Source: CAIQPS01 sp963783835 (GTDB lineage: Bacteria; Actinomycetota; Thermoleophilia; RBG-16-64-13). Taken from it: a stretch of 64,000 nt of DNA. Below, piece after piece: positions 8,934 through 16,896 of this stretch. The stretch lies in assembly GCA_963783835.1 (NCBI GenBank), contig CAWAOX010000014.1, positions 314,474 to 378,473 on the forward strand. Reading direction: 5' to 3'. Both the position numbers and the translations under genes were made by a program. Within the stretch, counting starts at the first letter, position 1, and each line of letters begins with the position of its first letter. The notes beneath the pieces are model-generated. The model was not told the DNA's origin and made no database searches. It saw only the letters and a list, made by a program, of their open reading frames with translations.

Positions 8934-9874
8934 GCCACCTCTTCCGCTTGGGCCGCCGAGCGGCCGTTGTCACCCGACTCCGTGCCGGTCATCCGCAGAA
9001 ACACTTCCTCCAGGCTGGCCTCGCGCGGCCGCAGAGCCCGCAGGACGATCCCGGCCTCGGCCGCGGCCCGGTTGACATCCGCGGACTGAGAGACCGGGGC
9101 CGAAACATGGACCTCATCCTGCACGACCATGGCCTTCCAGCCCCTCGCCTGCAGCGCCTGGCCAAGGGCGGCGACGTCGGCGGGGTGTTCCGGCGCAATC
9201 TCGATGCTCTCCCCAGCCTGCGAGACCAAGTCCGCGAGCGGGCCCGAGAAGAGCAGTTGGCCGAAGCGGACGATGGCAAGGCTGTCACACGCGGCTTCGA
9301 TTTCGCTCAGCAGGTGGGAGGAAACGATCACCGTGCGCCCTTCATCACCGAGCGAACGCATCAGTTGCCGCATCTCGACGATCCCGGCTGGGTCGAGGCC
9401 GTTCGTCGGCTCGTCTAGCACCAGAAGCTCAGCGTCCGGGAGCAGGGCGGCGGCGATCCCCAACCGTTGTTTCATGCCGAGGGAGAATCGCTTGACCGGC
9501 TCCCGGTTGCGGTTGAGAAGACCGACCGTATCGAGCACCTGCTCCACGCGAGCGTTGGAGATACCCCGAAGATGGGCCAGGGAGCGCAGGTTGTCTCGTG
9601 CCGAAAGCGAGGGGACGAAGGCGGGGCTCTCTATGAGAGCTCCGACCCGGTGCGCATACTTCCCGGGATGGGAGATGGGCGAATCGAAGACGGTCGCCCC
9701 ACCGCTTGTCGGCCTGATCAGCCCGAGAAGCAGTCTGATCAATGTCGACTTGCCGGAGCCGTTGGGGCCGACCAAACCAATCACCCCCGGACCAGTGATC
9801 TCCAGGTCTAGCTCGCGGAGTGCGATCACATCACCAAAGTGCCGACTGAGCTTGTCGGTCCGTATCACTGACAC
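8930..9874 (-). CDS. ABC transporter ATP-binding protein (DrrA/CcmA-like exporter type)
   Basis: 314 residues with Walker A GPNGSGKS at 36-43, the signature FSLGMKQRLGIAAALL, Walker B LLVLDEPTNGLDP and the H-loop VSSHLL. The C-terminal 90 residues are the extension usual for drug or lipid exporter ATPases (SLEEVFLRMTG). The start is a GTG at 9874 with GGAGG about 7 nt upstream. It is the first gene of a three-gene operon (ATPase, permease, TetR) whose promoter carries two palindromes. A multidrug, antibiotic-resistance or lipid efflux role is inferred. Confidence 0.93.
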   Translation of the reverse strand: MSVIRTDKLSRHFGDVIALRELDLEITGPGVIGLVGPNGSGKSTLIRLLLGLIRPTSGGATVFDSPISHPGKYAHRVGALIESPAFVPSLSARDNLRSLAHLRGISNARVEQVLDTVGLLNRNREPVKRFSLGMKQRLGIAAALLPDAELLVLDEPTNGLDPAGIVEMRQLMRSLGDEGRTVIVSSHLLSEIEAACDSLAIVRFGQLLFSGPLADLVSQAGESIEIAPEHPADVAALGQALQARGWKAMVVQDEVHVSAPVSQSADVNRAAAEAGIVLRALRPREASLEEVFLRMTGTESGDNGRSAAQAEEVA

Positions 9875-9895
9875 CTTGACCTCCAGTGTTGTTCA

Positions 9896-9911
9896 GGGTA
9901 ACTGCTCACCC
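9896..9911. promoter_or_regulatory. Operator-like palindrome 2 (just downstream of predicted start)
   Basis: GGGTAACTGCTCACCC, the same orientation and half-sites as palindrome 1, centred 36 bp away. It covers the early transcribed region of the ABC operon. A pair of matching sites makes chance less likely than for either alone. Confidence 0.62.
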
Positions 9912-9923
9912 CTCTGGGTGCGC

Positions 9924-9952
9924 ATCATAGCGGGTAAGCGCTCACCCCGCAA
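9924..9952 (-). promoter_or_regulatory. Promoter of the ABC-TetR operon
   Basis: On the minus strand, TTGCGG (9952-9947) and TATGAT (9929-9924) are 17 bp apart. The spacer contains nearly all of a 16-bp palindrome, so repressor binding there would block RNA polymerase. The predicted start is near 9917, about 45 nt before the ATPase GTG. Confidence 0.6.
9932..9947. promoter_or_regulatory. Operator-like palindrome 1 (in promoter spacer)
   Basis: GGGTAAGCGCTCACCC; its reverse complement GGGTGAGCGCTTACCC differs at only two symmetric positions. This is the form of a TetR-family operator and it sits between -35 and -10. Confidence 0.65.
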
Positions 9953-10066
9953 GTTTGCTTCCTTATCCGGGCTCGATTCCAACTTTGGTTGTATTCACCC
10001 ACCCGGCGCGTCCCGGTACGCTGCGGTTCCCCGAAGGGGGCGACCACGCAAACGAAGGAGGAGACC

Positions 10067-10354
10067 ATGAACAGCGTGCACCTGATCGGCCGCCTGGCCA
10101 CCGACGTGGAGGTCAAGGAGGTGAACGGCGGCTCGAAGGTATCGAGCTTCATTCTGGCGGTGGATCGGAATGCTGAGGAGGCGGACTTCTTCAGGATCAA
10201 GGCCTGGAACTCACAGGCTGAAGCGGCGGGCGAGCACCTGGGCAAGGGACGCAAGATCGGCGTCGAGGGCTCGTTGCGGCAGGACGTGTACGAGAAGGAC
10301 GGCGAAGAGCGGAAGGCCGTGTCGGTCGTGGCCAGGCGGCTGGAATACCTGTAG
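10067..10354 (+). CDS. ssb: Short single-stranded DNA-binding protein (OB-fold only)
   Basis: 95 residues from an ATG at 10067 with GAAGGAGGAG upstream. The sequence MNSVHLIGRLATDVEVKEVN and the FRIKAWNSQAEAAGEHLGKG segment are typical of bacterial SSB OB-folds. It ends at VSVVARRLEYL, directly after the last strand, and lacks both the linker and the acidic DDDIPF-type tail through which SSB recruits repair proteins. It is therefore likely a secondary SSB or a specialised OB-fold protein, with a full-length ssb elsewhere in the genome. A half-length copy with a similar leader lies at 7189. Confidence 0.9.
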   Translation: MNSVHLIGRLATDVEVKEVNGGSKVSSFILAVDRNAEEADFFRIKAWNSQAEAAGEHLGKGRKIGVEGSLRQDVYEKDGEERKAVSVVARRLEYL

Positions 10355-10487
10355 CGCCATCGGCTGCTGTGGCTTGCGGGCCCCGGTAGCATCACGAGAA
10401 CGTATGTCTTCGGGCCGGCGCCTGTCGCCCCGGCGCCGGCCCGGATGACCGAAGGTCGACAAAGCGTCCATCGAGGGTGGGAAGCAG

Positions 10488-13403
10488 ATGAGCGATAGCG
10501 AGGCCCTGGCACTTATTGACACCCCAGCGCTGTGTGAGGAGACTGTGCCCATCGGTCGGTTCCTCGGACAGAACTCGCGGGAGATCTTGCTGGTGGCATC
10601 CTTCGACGTCATGGATCAACGGGCAAGGGCGGTGGCGGCGAAGCTCGGCCTGCCGCACCAGGGGTTCGTCCTCAGCCGGCCGCGTCTACGCAAGTTGATA
10701 GAGCCTGTCAGAGGTGGCGGGGTGGTCGGGCTTGTAGCGGGGCCCGGATGCGGCAAGACCGCTTTCATCGTGGACGTACTCCGGTCTACCGAGGGCCGTA
10801 CCGTCTACCTCTCCCTGGACGAGGGTGACCGCGACCCGCTCCGCTTTCTCACCTACCTCACGGCCGGACTGGGGATGCAGACGCTGCGACCGGTGCAGGA
10901 GGACCCGGGGCTCTGGTCGGCGGGCGGGGCGACGGAAGCGGCCGCCATGGACCTCACCGCCGACTTGATGGACTTCATCTCCGCCGACACCGGCCGGACC
11001 ACGCTGCTCGCGATCGACGATTTCCATCTTGTCGATGCGTCTCCCCAGGTGGCCAACACGCTTGGCCTTATCGCCCGCGGGCTGCCTCCTCGCTGGACCA
11101 TGCTCGTATCCTCGCGGCGCCCACTTCCGCTCGATCTCGAGGCCGTGCGGCTTGGAGGGCGCTCCGTGGTGTTGCAGGCTCGGGATCTGAGGCTGACCCC
11201 TCGAGAGGTGGCAGCGTGGGCGGCCCAGAACTGGGGCCTTACGCTGGAGCGCTCCGAGGCCAGGTCCCTTTGGCGCCTCAGCGAGGGCTGGCCGGCGGCG
11301 CTGGTCTTGCTCGGGCAGCAACTCATATCCCACGGCGGGGCCACGCATACGGATCTTGTCGGCATCATGTCGCGTGGCCGCGATCTTCGGGTGTATCTCG
11401 AGCGGCACATCCTGTCCGGTCTGGACCCGCTGACCGCCGACGCCATGCTCACCGGGGCTCTTCTGCCTCGAGTGATCTTTCCCCGCGACGAGGAGTACCT
11501 TCCGGGGGGGCCGGGCGAAGCCGAGATCGCGTTGGAGCAGTTGGTGGCGCGGGGATTCCTGGTCACCCGGTCGGGCCGGCGCAGCTACACCGTCCACCCG
11601 CTTGTCCGGGCGTATGCAGAGCGCCAGGCTTGGGGAAGCGACGAAGGTGCGGCAGCGATTTCGCGTGCGGCCGCGCATCTAGAAAGGACCGGTGAGTATC
11701 ACCGGGCGGCCTCCCTCTACCTGCGGGCCGGGCGCTTCGATGACGCCGCCCGCCCTCTCCGGGCACTTGCCCTCTCGTCTCTGAACGCGGTGGTCGACTT
11801 CGCCCACGACGGCTGGGCCGACCTTCTGCCGGATGATGATGACGCTTCCGCAGGCGCTTGGTTGCTCGTGGCCAAGGCCCGAATGCTCCAGCAGCAGATG
11901 AAGTACGGATCGGCGGCTGCTCTATACGAGCGCGCGGCCCGTCTCCTGGCAGCCGCCGGAGACAGCGAGGGGCTTCTGCCCGTACTGCTCGGCTCGGTGT
12001 TCTGCCTCTTCAATCAAGGGCTGTGGGAGGAGAGCCTGGCTGTGATGAAGCGGTGTCGGTCGCTGGCCAAGCTTCCCCAGGAAAAGGTCGAGGTCCTCGT
12101 AGTGGAGGGGAACATCCTGGTCAGCCTCTGCCGCTGGGACGAGGCGGTGGAGGACTACGAACGGGCTCTGGCTCTCGCTCCCGCCGTGGGCAAAGAGGCG
12201 CTCGCACGGAGGGTCATGCTGCACCGGTCGCGGCTCTTCTTCACGTTGGGCCACTATCGCCTTGCGCGGCAGTGGGCTGAGAAGTCCGTCGGCCGGGGGG
12301 TCGGCGGGAGGACGCCCACTCAGGCCATGGCTCTTAATGCCGTGACCACCCTCGCCGCTCTGACCGGCGATTACCAGACCGCCGGGCTCTTCGCCGACGA
12401 GTGTCTCGCTCTAGTCCGCTCGCGGGGCTACACCTTCCTGGAGATACCGGCGCTGCTCAACCAGGCGGCGGTCGCTCAGGGGACGTGGGACTATCACAAA
12501 GCGGTCCGGCTCATCAGGGAAGCTCAGGCGCTGGCTGAGGTGGCCGGCGACAGCGAGGGCAGCTCCCGCACCGAGGACATGTTCGGAGACCTCTCCAGGC
12601 GCCACCGCAACGCTCATCGCGCTTTGGAGCACCACCGTCGAGCGCTCGAGATCGTCGACAAGAGCCGCCTGGCGGCGTCCGAGCGGGTGCGGGCTCTGGC
12701 CGGCATGGGGATGGATCTCGTTGTGCTCGGCCGCCCAGGTGAGGCACAGACCCTTCTCGAGGAGACGGTGCGGCTGAGCCGCCGCTGGAGTCTCAAGAGT
12801 TCCCTGGCTCCTGCGCTCCTCTACCTGGGCTGGCTGCATGCTCTTGCGGGCCGCGAACACGACGCGGCCCGCTCTCTCACCGAAGCCGTGCACATCGCCG
12901 AGGAGCACGGGCACGTTCATTTCTTCAGTCAGGAGGCGAAGGTGGCCGTGCCTATCCTGGCGCTGTGCGATCGGCTGGGAGCAGGGGCTTTCCTGCGCGA
13001 GGCGATCATCCCTCTGCTGCCCACCCGCCTCGCCGCCCACTTCGAGGAACTGGCCAAAGGCAAGACATATCCGACCGACGTTCCCCTCGGTTCGCCCCCG
13101 CGCCGCGGCCTTGCGGCGGGACTACCCGCTCCTTCCGCGGGCGACCAGGTCGACGCGGCCACGCTGGAAGGCATCGAGGCGCTCACTGACCGCGAACGTG
13201 AGGTCCTCAAAATGATTTCCCTCGGCATGTCGAACAAGCAGATCGGCTCCAAGCTCTACATCTCGGAGAAGACCGTCAAGACCCACGCCAACCACGTCTT
13301 CCGAAAACTGGGAGTGGCGAGCAGGCTACAGGCTACCCTCGCTTTTCAGAGCTACCAACGCGCCCGCAGGGCGGGGCGCGCGGGGCGTCCCAAGCAGAAG
13401 TAG
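10488..13403 (+). CDS. LuxR-family LAL/MalT-type ATP-dependent transcriptional regulator
   Basis: 971 residues. Walker A is AGPGCGKT at about 84-91, followed by an ATPase/winged-helix region with LLAIDDFHLVD as Walker B and SSRRPLPLDLEAVRLGG as a sensor-like block. About 500 residues of TPR-like helical repeats (for example AALYERAARLLAAAGDSEGL) come next. The C-terminal LuxR helix-turn-helix at about 898-955 contains LTDREREVLKMISLGMSNKQ and ISEKTVKTHANHVFRKLGV. This is the large ATP-binding LuxR (LAL) architecture, in which a ligand on the TPR sensor triggers ATP-dependent oligomerisation. The first 60 residues before VLSRPRLRKL are an extra segment of unknown role. No obvious target gene is adjacent; nrdR follows from its own promoter. 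Confidence 0.92.
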   Translation: MSDSEALALIDTPALCEETVPIGRFLGQNSREILLVASFDVMDQRARAVAAKLGLPHQGFVLSRPRLRKLIEPVRGGGVVGLVAGPGCGKTAFIVDVLRSTEGRTVYLSLDEGDRDPLRFLTYLTAGLGMQTLRPVQEDPGLWSAGGATEAAAMDLTADLMDFISADTGRTTLLAIDDFHLVDASPQVANTLGLIARGLPPRWTMLVSSRRPLPLDLEAVRLGGRSVVLQARDLRLTPREVAAWAAQNWGLTLERSEARSLWRLSEGWPAALVLLGQQLISHGGATHTDLVGIMSRGRDLRVYLERHILSGLDPLTADAMLTGALLPRVIFPRDEEYLPGGPGEAEIALEQLVARGFLVTRSGRRSYTVHPLVRAYAERQAWGSDEGAAAISRAAAHLERTGEYHRAASLYLRAGRFDDAARPLRALALSSLNAVVDFAHDGWADLLPDDDDASAGAWLLVAKARMLQQQMKYGSAAALYERAARLLAAAGDSEGLLPVLLGSVFCLFNQGLWEESLAVMKRCRSLAKLPQEKVEVLVVEGNILVSLCRWDEAVEDYERALALAPAVGKEALARRVMLHRSRLFFTLGHYRLARQWAEKSVGRGVGGRTPTQAMALNAVTTLAALTGDYQTAGLFADECLALVRSRGYTFLEIPALLNQAAVAQGTWDYHKAVRLIREAQALAEVAGDSEGSSRTEDMFGDLSRRHRNAHRALEHHRRALEIVDKSRLAASERVRALAGMGMDLVVLGRPGEAQTLLEETVRLSRRWSLKSSLAPALLYLGWLHALAGREHDAARSLTEAVHIAEEHGHVHFFSQEAKVAVPILALCDRLGAGAFLREAIIPLLPTRLAAHFEELAKGKTYPTDVPLGSPPRRGLAAGLPAPSAGDQVDAATLEGIEALTDREREVLKMISLGMSNKQIGSKLYISEKTVKTHANHVFRKLGVASRLQATLAFQSYQRARRAGRAGRPKQK

Positions 13404-13554
13404 AGCCCGCGTGTTCCCCGGACCCCGGCCGGGCGGCTCGGCCGGCGGTCGCGTCGCGTCGCGCGCGGGTCACACCCGGACTCCGTCCGCCTTTGGCGTA
13501 CGGCAGGGGGTATTGGGTGTTTGATTTTCTAGGCAAATAGCGCCCTTTTCCGCT

Positions 13555-13607
13555 TTGACACCCGCTATATGGGGTGCTAGCATCCCGACTGGCACTATAT
13601 GTTGTAT
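13555..13607 (+). promoter_or_regulatory. nrdRJ promoter with two NrdR-box-like palindromes
   Basis: TTGACA at 13555-13560 and TAGCAT at 13578-13583 are 17 bp apart. CACCCGCTATATGGGGTG (13559-13576) is a near-palindrome centred on TATA and overlaps the spacer. GCACTATATGTTGTAT (13592-13607) is the second site, just after the predicted start. The centres are 32 bp apart, close to three helical turns, as known for paired NrdR boxes. The rest of 13404-13718 holds no gene. Autorepression of nrdR-nrdJ by NrdR is the natural reading. Confidence 0.75.
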
Positions 13608-13718
13608 AAGGTGCAGGCTGTTGGGGGATGGGGCTACCGCGGGGGTCCGTACGCTCCAGGTGCCACGAGGGCCGGCGGTCAGCCGGCAGAGGAAGCCAGA
13701 AGAAAGCGGGGAAGGCAG

Positions 13719-14180
13719 TTGAACTGTCCCTATTGTGGGCATCCCGAAAGCCGGGTGGTCGATTCTCGGGAGACGGAGAGCAAGGAAGCCATCCGCCGGC
13801 GCAGGGAGTGCATCGCGTGCGGCCAGCGTTTCACGACCTACGAACTAATCGAACAGATCCCGATCACCGTCGTCAAGCGGGACGGCTCCACGGAGCTTTT
13901 CCATGCCGAGAAACTGCTGCGCGGTCTCATGCGTGCATGCGCGAAGCGGAACGTGCCGGTGGAGCGTCTCCAGGGAGTGGTGGCCGACATCGAGCGGGAG
14001 CTGCGGGACGAATCGGCGTACCAGGTCTCGTCCGAGCGTGTCGGTAAGATGGCTCTGGAGCGCCTTCAGGCCGTCGATCTCGTGGCTTACATCCGCTTCG
14101 CCTCGGTCTATCGCCAGTTCGACAGCATCGAGGGGTTCAAGCAAGAATTGGAACAACTCGCGAAAGAGGGGATCAGATGA
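13719..14180 (+). CDS. nrdR: Transcriptional repressor NrdR
   Basis: 153 residues from a TTG at 13719, the position at which the conserved MNCPYCG N-terminus begins; the frame stays open upstream but without homology. The zinc ribbon uses Cys3, Cys6, Cys31 and Cys34 (CPYC and CIAC). The ATP-cone follows (ITVVKRDGSTELFHAEKLLR), ending with the AYIRFASVYRQFDSIEGF segment common to NrdR. NrdR senses ATP/dATP and represses ribonucleotide reductase genes. It overlaps nrdJ by 4 nt (ATGA), so regulator and enzyme are translationally coupled, and two candidate operator sites lie at 13559-13607. Confidence 0.96.
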   Translation: MNCPYCGHPESRVVDSRETESKEAIRRRRECIACGQRFTTYELIEQIPITVVKRDGSTELFHAEKLLRGLMRACAKRNVPVERLQGVVADIERELRDESAYQVSSERVGKMALERLQAVDLVAYIRFASVYRQFDSIEGFKQELEQLAKEGIR

Positions 14181-16459
14181 CCGTTGCCGAGCTTGGAGCC
14201 CTTGTGGCCGAGTTGGACAAGAGGCTCTCCCCCAGCGCCAAGAAGGTGCTCGAGAAGCGGTACCTCAAGCGCACTGCCGAGGGTGTTCCTACCGAGACGC
14301 CTGCCGACATGTTCACCCGGGTGGCGGAGAACATCGCCCAGGCGGACCGGCTCTATCATCCCGAGATTTCGCTCGATCCTGTTGTCGCGGAGTTCTTCGC
14401 CGTCATGGCGACGCTCGAGTTCCTGCCGAACACCCCGACCCTCATGAACGCGGGGCGTGAGCTTCAGCAACTGTCTGCCTGCTTCGTGCTGCCGGTCGAC
14501 GACAGCATGGAGTCCATCTTCGGGGCGATCCGGGATGCGGCGCTGGTGCATCAGTCGGGCGGCGGGACCGGTTTCAGCTTCAGCCGGCTGCGTCCCAAGA
14601 ACGATCTTGTGAAGTCCACGATGGGTGTGGCCAGCGGCCCGGTGTCGTTCATGCGCGTGTTCGACATGGCCACCGAGACCATCAAGCAGGGGGGTACCCG
14701 GCGGGGCGCCAACATGGGCATCCTGCGGGTGGACCATCCCGATATCCTCGAGTTCATCCGGGCCAAGGAAGACGAGCACATCCTCAACAACTTCAATATC
14801 TCGGTGGGGGTCACCGAGGAGTTCATGGCGGCGGTACTCACCGGGGGCGACTACGCGCTGCGCAACCCGCGCGGCCACGCCGAGGTGGGCAGGCTGAACG
14901 CCCGCGAGGTGTTCGACCTCATCGTCGACCTCGCCTGGAAGAACGGGGAGCCCGGCATCGTGTTCCTCGACCGGCTCAACCGCGACAACCCCACGCCCAA
15001 GCAGGGCGAGATCGAATCGACAAATCCTTGCGGAGAGCAGCCTTTATTGCCCTACGAGAGCTGCAACCTCGGATCCATCAATCTAGCCATCATGATCAAG
15101 GATGGCGGCATCGATTGGGAGCGGCTGCGCCGGGTCGCGCGGACGGCGACGCACTTCCTCGACAACGTCATCGACATGAACCGCTACCCGCTCCCCGAGA
15201 TCGGGACGATGACCAAGAGCAACCGCAAAGTGGGCCTTGGGGTGATGGGGTGGGCCGACATGCTGGTGGAGCTCGGCATCGGCTACGATAGCGACGACGC
15301 CATCCGGCTCGGCCACGAGGTGATGGGGTTCATCCACGAGGAGGCCATCAAGGCCAGTGAGGACCTGGCGCGCGACCGGGGCGTCTTCCCCAACTGGGAC
15401 GAAAGCACCTGGGCCGCCAAGGGACGGCGGGTGCGCAACGCCACCCTCACTACCATCGCGCCGACCGGCACCATCTCCATCATCGCCGGCGTCTCCAGCG
15501 GCATCGAGCCGATATTCGCACTCGCTTTCGTGCGGAATGTCATGGACAACACCGAGCTCGCCGAGGCGCATCCCGCGCTGGAAGAGGTGCTCAAGCGCCG
15601 CGAGCTGTACTCGGAAGAGCTGATGAAGAGCATCGCCGCCGTCGGCGGGCTCCACGACATGGACGTGCCCGAAGATCTCAAGAGGGTGTTCGTCACCGCC
15701 CACGACGTGTCACCCGAGTGGCACATCCACATGCAGGCGGCCTTCCAGGACCACGTCGACAACGCGGTCTCCAAGACGGTGAACTTCTCCTCCACCGCCC
15801 GCCCGGAGGATGTCGAGCGCGTCTACCTCCTGGCCTACGAACTTGGGGTCAAAGGAGTCACCATCTATCGGGACGGCTCTCGCCAGGAGCAGGTGCTCAA
15901 CATCGGCGAGGTCAAGCGGAAGGGCGCCGAGAACGGTGAAGGCATGCAGATGGAGCTGGGACCCCAGGGCGCGGCCATCATGCCGGTGCGGCCCAGCCGC
16001 TCCCCGGTCCTGCGCGGCGAGACCCGGGAGAAGGTCACCGGGTGCGGCAGCCTGTACGTCACGGTCAACGAGGACGATTTCGGCCCCCGTGAGGTCTTCG
16101 CCAACATGGGCAAGGCCGGCGGCTGCGCTTCGGCCTCCACGGAGGCCATCGGCCGGCTCATCTCCCTGGCGTTCCGCTACGGGGTGCCGCCCGACAAGAT
16201 CGTCAAACAGCTCAAGGGCATCCGCTGCCACGTGCCGCTCGGGTTCGGGCCCAATCAGATCCTCTCCTGCCCGGACGCTATCGGCAAGGCGCTGGCCGAC
16301 AAGTATCACCTGGCCGCCGGCAACGGGAGCAAGGCCGTGGGCCAGTTGGAGATGCCGATAGCCTTCGCTCAGGGAGCCTGTCCCGAGTGTGGCGGGGCGA
16401 TCGAACACGAGGGCGGGTGCATGGTATGCCGGTCTTGCGGGTACTCCAAGTGCTCGTAG
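14177..16459 (+). CDS. nrdJ: Adenosylcobalamin-dependent (class II) ribonucleoside-diphosphate reductase
   Basis: 760 residues. The segment NPCGEQPLLPYESCNLGSIN contains an active-site cysteine of the glycyl/thiyl-radical barrel. LPNTPTLMNAG, SGGGTGFSFSRLRP and APTGTISIIAGVSSGIEP are core substrate-binding blocks. The C-terminal TSCPD-like region includes GCGSLYVTVNEDDFGPREVF, and the protein ends in a CPECGG...CRSCGYSKC zinc/redox tail needed for re-reduction. The enzyme makes dNDPs using B12 and is independent of oxygen, which fits life with little or no oxygen. It is coupled to nrdR by a 4-nt overlap. I saw no B12 riboswitch in the leader. Confidence 0.96.
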   Translation: MTVAELGALVAELDKRLSPSAKKVLEKRYLKRTAEGVPTETPADMFTRVAENIAQADRLYHPEISLDPVVAEFFAVMATLEFLPNTPTLMNAGRELQQLSACFVLPVDDSMESIFGAIRDAALVHQSGGGTGFSFSRLRPKNDLVKSTMGVASGPVSFMRVFDMATETIKQGGTRRGANMGILRVDHPDILEFIRAKEDEHILNNFNISVGVTEEFMAAVLTGGDYALRNPRGHAEVGRLNAREVFDLIVDLAWKNGEPGIVFLDRLNRDNPTPKQGEIESTNPCGEQPLLPYESCNLGSINLAIMIKDGGIDWERLRRVARTATHFLDNVIDMNRYPLPEIGTMTKSNRKVGLGVMGWADMLVELGIGYDSDDAIRLGHEVMGFIHEEAIKASEDLARDRGVFPNWDESTWAAKGRRVRNATLTTIAPTGTISIIAGVSSGIEPIFALAFVRNVMDNTELAEAHPALEEVLKRRELYSEELMKSIAAVGGLHDMDVPEDLKRVFVTAHDVSPEWHIHMQAAFQDHVDNAVSKTVNFSSTARPEDVERVYLLAYELGVKGVTIYRDGSRQEQVLNIGEVKRKGAENGEGMQMELGPQGAAIMPVRPSRSPVLRGETREKVTGCGSLYVTVNEDDFGPREVFANMGKAGGCASASTEAIGRLISLAFRYGVPPDKIVKQLKGIRCHVPLGFGPNQILSCPDAIGKALADKYHLAAGNGSKAVGQLEMPIAFAQGACPECGGAIEHEGGCMVCRSCGYSKCS

Positions 16460-16500
16460 CGCCACAGCCGCTTCACGCCTGACCGGCGACGGGGGTCCGC

Positions 16501-16791
16501 GTGGCCATCTTCATGGACATAGAGCTTGTCTCCATCCAGGAGGCGGAGCCGCCGATCGCGTTCTCCGTCGCATTCGACGTCATCTACGCGGGCGAGACCT
16601 GGTGCCGGTCGGTCGTGGATGTCGATCAGGCCGGCGCTTCCCGCCTGGGACATGACGAGCAGGCGGTGGTTCGGGCGGCCAGGGCGGTGCTGCTGGACCT
16701 CCTGGTGATGGAGCCGGCGCCGGTCTCTTTCCACGTGCTGCTCGACGCCGAAGGGCCGGCGGTTCTCGCAAAGGGAAGGCCGGGCAGGTAA
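16501..16791 (+). CDS. Small hypothetical protein downstream of nrdJ
   Basis: 96 residues from a GTG at 16501, with only a weak GACGGGGGT purine run upstream. The N-terminal 40 residues look like a beta-hairpin with alternating hydrophobics (IELVSIQEAEPPIAFSVAFD), followed by a helix (DEQAVVRAARAVLLDLLVM). No domain is recognised. It is 41 nt from the nrdJ stop and may be the last gene of that operon. It has no cysteine-rich or glutaredoxin-like motif, so a link to RNR re-reduction is not supported. Confidence 0.6.
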   Translation: MAIFMDIELVSIQEAEPPIAFSVAFDVIYAGETWCRSVVDVDQAGASRLGHDEQAVVRAARAVLLDLLVMEPAPVSFHVLLDAEGPAVLAKGRPGR

Positions 16792-16896
16792 GACGTTCGC
16801 GGCCGAGTCTGCTCCTGCGCACCCCCTCACCCGCGCGCGGTGCTGCCTGCCCCAGCGAAGGCGCCGCCCGCGGGCGCAAGCCGTCGCGGACCGGAC

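Noticed and set aside
13404..13718. Cobalamin riboswitch before nrdRJ
   Set aside because: No B12-box-type conserved block is visible, and the region is explained by the promoter and NrdR boxes.
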